Under the pieces are notes generated by a model that was not told the origin of the DNA, did not search any database, and was given only the letters and a program-made list of their open reading frames with translations. The position numbers were made by a program, and so were the translations under genes. From an uncultured Planctomycetaceae bacterium (GTDB lineage Bacteria > Planctomycetota > Planctomycetia > Pirellulales > Pirellulaceae), in NCBI GenBank assembly GCA_937967665.1, contig CALBSZ010000548.1:1-7420 (forward strand): a stretch of 7,420 nucleotides of DNA, written 5' to 3'. Below are positions 6,147 through 7,420 of this stretch, in pieces (position 1 is the stretch's first letter; every line of letters starts with the position of its first letter).

Positions 6147-6401
6147 ATGCCTGAACAACTTAGCCCGACTGCGGAACTGCCTTTCGTGGATCGCCGCAGC
6201 TACGATCCCATTCCCAGCACGCCCGGAATCGAACGCCGCCAATTCAGCAACAGCTATACCGAGTTGACTCCCGACGCCCAGGAACTTGCCTTGGCCAGTG
6301 CCGAGTACAAACTGGTGCATCGCCGCCGCTTTGTGACTTACGAAGAAATCATGTCGATCGTGAAGTCGCTGGGTTACGAGAAGGCCGCCGTCGCGACGTA
6401 A
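6147..6401 (+). CDS. Small conserved planctomycete protein of unknown function
   Basis: An 84-residue basic protein. It has a short disordered-looking N-terminus with VDRRSYDP (14-21), a central GIERRQFSNSYTELTPDAQELA (27-48) and a C-terminal helical part YKLVHRRRFVTYEEIMSIVKSLGYEK (54-79). I recall small Pirellulaceae proteins with the same ERRQF.NS...LSP.A.EL and YKL.HRRRF...E....SLGY layout, but no assigned function. The Arg-rich HRRRF and ERRQF motifs could contact nucleic acid or a ribosome-like partner; this is inference only. No signal peptide or membrane segment. ATG 6147 was chosen because GAGG at 6135-6138 is eight bases upstream and the family-like sequence starts here; an in-frame start at 6015 would add 44 unlikely residues. 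It converges with the CNNM gene, with 35 bases between stops. Confidence 0.8.
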   Translation: MPEQLSPTAELPFVDRRSYDPIPSTPGIERRQFSNSYTELTPDAQELALASAEYKLVHRRRFVTYEEIMSIVKSLGYEKAAVAT

Positions 6402-6429
6402 CGATCCCGGTTGCGTTTGCCAGGCGGAT

Positions 6430-6455
6430 ACCCCTGTCAATCGCGAAACAGGGGT
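6430..6455. terminator. Candidate bidirectional hairpin at convergent gene ends
   Basis: ACCCCTGT (6430-6437) and ACAGGGGT (6448-6455) form a perfect 8-bp stem with a 10-base loop between two converging genes. It covers the stop codon (6437-6439) and last codons of the CNNM gene. There is no clear T tract on either side, so an intrinsic terminator is uncertain. Confidence 0.4.
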
Positions 6456-7393
6456 TCAATCAGGTCGTCGGCGTAGAGCAAGCCGATGTTGTGCCCGTAT
6501 TCGTCGCGGACCAGTGCCATTTCGGCTTTCTCGCTTTGCATGCGAATCAGCGCCGCAATATGCGATTCGCGCCGATCAATCTCCATCAGGGTTCGGTCGG
6601 TCATGACTTCCGTGCCGTCGTCGAGGTGCAGGTCCACGATTCTCAAATAGCCCATGATCTTACGGCTGCTGGATTCCGTTACCGGCAGTGCCCGCAACTT
6701 CTGGCGCCTGGCGATGCGGACGACGTCGGCCTTGCGAGTCCCTAATTTGACACTCGGGATGCGGCCGATCGGCTGCGCGAAATTACCCACGGGCTTGGGT
6801 GCCAGGGTAAACAGGTTTTGCGCCAAGGTCCGCTGTGCGGGTTTCAGGATCCCGGCGTCATGCCCTTCCTGCAAGACCTGCTGAAGTTCTTTCCGAGCCA
6901 GTTGCAATTGCACGCGCAATGGTGGTTCGCCCACGAGCAGTTCCAGCAGGCGCCCCAACAGCCACAACAGGGCCGATACGGGACTGAACAGTAACGTGCA
7001 GAACAGGAAGAACGGACCGCCGGCGCGGAGGAGTCGGTTGGGCGCATGAAAGAACAGGTTCTTGGGCAGCAGTTCGCCATACACGAAAATCAGCGGCGTG
7101 ATGCAAATCGTCGCCGTCAGTTCGGCCACGAAATGGCTGCCAATGGCCCGCTCCACGCCCAGCACGATCGCCAGCGACGTCAGGTAGTTGGCCAGGTTGT
7201 TTCCCACCAGAGTCGTGGCCACGAACAGCGCCGGGTTGTTGGTCAATCGCAGCAGTCCCCGCGCGGTCAAGTCGCCCCCCAGTCCGTCGATCACGAGGCG
7301 GACGCGCGTGACGCGGTAAAAGCCCGTCTCGGATCCGCTGAAGAAGGCGCTCAGCGACAAACCCAAGGCGAAGAGTCCGACGATCCAGATCAT
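6437..7393 (-). CDS. CNNM/CorC (HlyC) family membrane protein with CBS pair, no C-terminal CorC domain
   Basis: A 318-residue protein of the CNNM/CorC (DUF21 plus CBS) family, often annotated as hemolysin-like and linked to Mg2+ or cation efflux. Residues 1-155 form the DUF21 membrane domain, with helices at about 3-18, 54-78, 89-106 and 125-153. The family motifs are visible: FSGSETGF (18-25), GNNLANY (64-70) and GELLPK (106-111), the last two being near the ion site in characterised members. Residues about 190-315 are a CBS-domain pair (FAQPIGRIPSV, RALPVTES...GYLRIVDL, MALVRDEYGHNIGLLYADDLIE), expected in the cytoplasm. The usual C-terminal CorC/HlyC domain is absent: the protein stops right after the second CBS, as in short members. 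ATG 7393 is supported by AGGGAG eight bases upstream. A second gene probably ends in an ATGA overlap with this start, suggesting a tandem operon. Confidence 0.95.
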   Translation of the reverse strand: MIWIVGLFALGLSLSAFFSGSETGFYRVTRVRLVIDGLGGDLTARGLLRLTNNPALFVATTLVGNNLANYLTSLAIVLGVERAIGSHFVAELTATICITPLIFVYGELLPKNLFFHAPNRLLRAGGPFFLFCTLLFSPVSALLWLLGRLLELLVGEPPLRVQLQLARKELQQVLQEGHDAGILKPAQRTLAQNLFTLAPKPVGNFAQPIGRIPSVKLGTRKADVVRIARRQKLRALPVTESSSRKIMGYLRIVDLHLDDGTEVMTDRTLMEIDRRESHIAALIRMQSEKAEMALVRDEYGHNIGLLYADDLIEPLFRD

Positions 7394-7420
7394 TCGTCCG
7401 ACTCCCTGCTTGGATCCACG
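7390..7420 (-). CDS. 3' end of an upstream gene overlapping the CNNM start (ATGA)
   Basis: On the minus strand one frame is open from the window edge to a TGA at 7392-7390, overlapping the CNNM ATG as ATGA. Only about nine residues (ending DPSRESDE) are visible, so identity cannot be read. CNNM genes often occur as tandem pairs in this phylum, so a second CNNM gene is a reasonable guess. Confidence 0.35.
   Translation of the reverse strand, partial: VDPSRESDE

Noticed and set aside
6264..6275. TTGACTCCCGAC matching 12 bases of the REP-like arm
   Set aside because: It lies inside the 84-residue gene, encodes part of its TELTPDA segment, and has no paired arm nearby, so it is probably chance.

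Overview
The window reads as an ordinary chromosomal stretch of a GC-rich planctomycete, most likely in the Pirellulales. This rests on protein content, not on a search. It has a DUF1559 protein with a prepilin-type N-terminus, a planctomycete-style lipoprotein with a transthyretin-like fold, a GH10-like protein of a kind I associate with this phylum, and a small Arg-rich protein ending in a GYEK-type tail that I recall from Pirellulaceae. I see no rRNA, tRNA, CRISPR array, transposase or phage gene.

Layout. Positions 1-183 are an unassigned leader. A GH10-fold protein (184-1671, +) follows; by my alignment both catalytic glutamates are replaced, so it is probably not a working xylanase. An extended -10 box overlaps its stop codon and may drive a two-gene unit: an EF-hand/transthyretin-like lipoprotein (1839-2561, +) and a DUF1559 pseudopilin-like protein (2580-3599, +), 18 bases apart. 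Both are predicted to be exported, which suggests a cell-surface function. On the minus strand lie a DUF2582-type winged-helix protein (3644-3874) with a possible promoter at 4027-4056, and a conserved PsbP/DcrB-like cytosolic protein (4129-4569).

The most structured non-coding element is at 4670-4772: three identical 24-base arms (two direct, one inverted). The 27-base loop between the inverted pair is tiled exactly by three 9-base mini-hairpins. It resembles the REP-like palindromes associated with RAYT transposases. Downstream is a TPR lipoprotein (4908-5792, +) followed by a hairpin that may be a terminator. A gene-free stretch of about 350 bases (5793-6146) leads to the 84-residue protein (6147-6401, +). 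It converges on a CNNM/CorC-type membrane protein (6437-7393, -), with a hairpin over the junction. The CNNM gene probably overlaps by ATGA with an upstream gene running off the window.

I did not find a convincing new multi-gene system. The best leads are the catalytically degenerate GH10 protein, the REP-like element with its tiled loop, and the small conserved protein.
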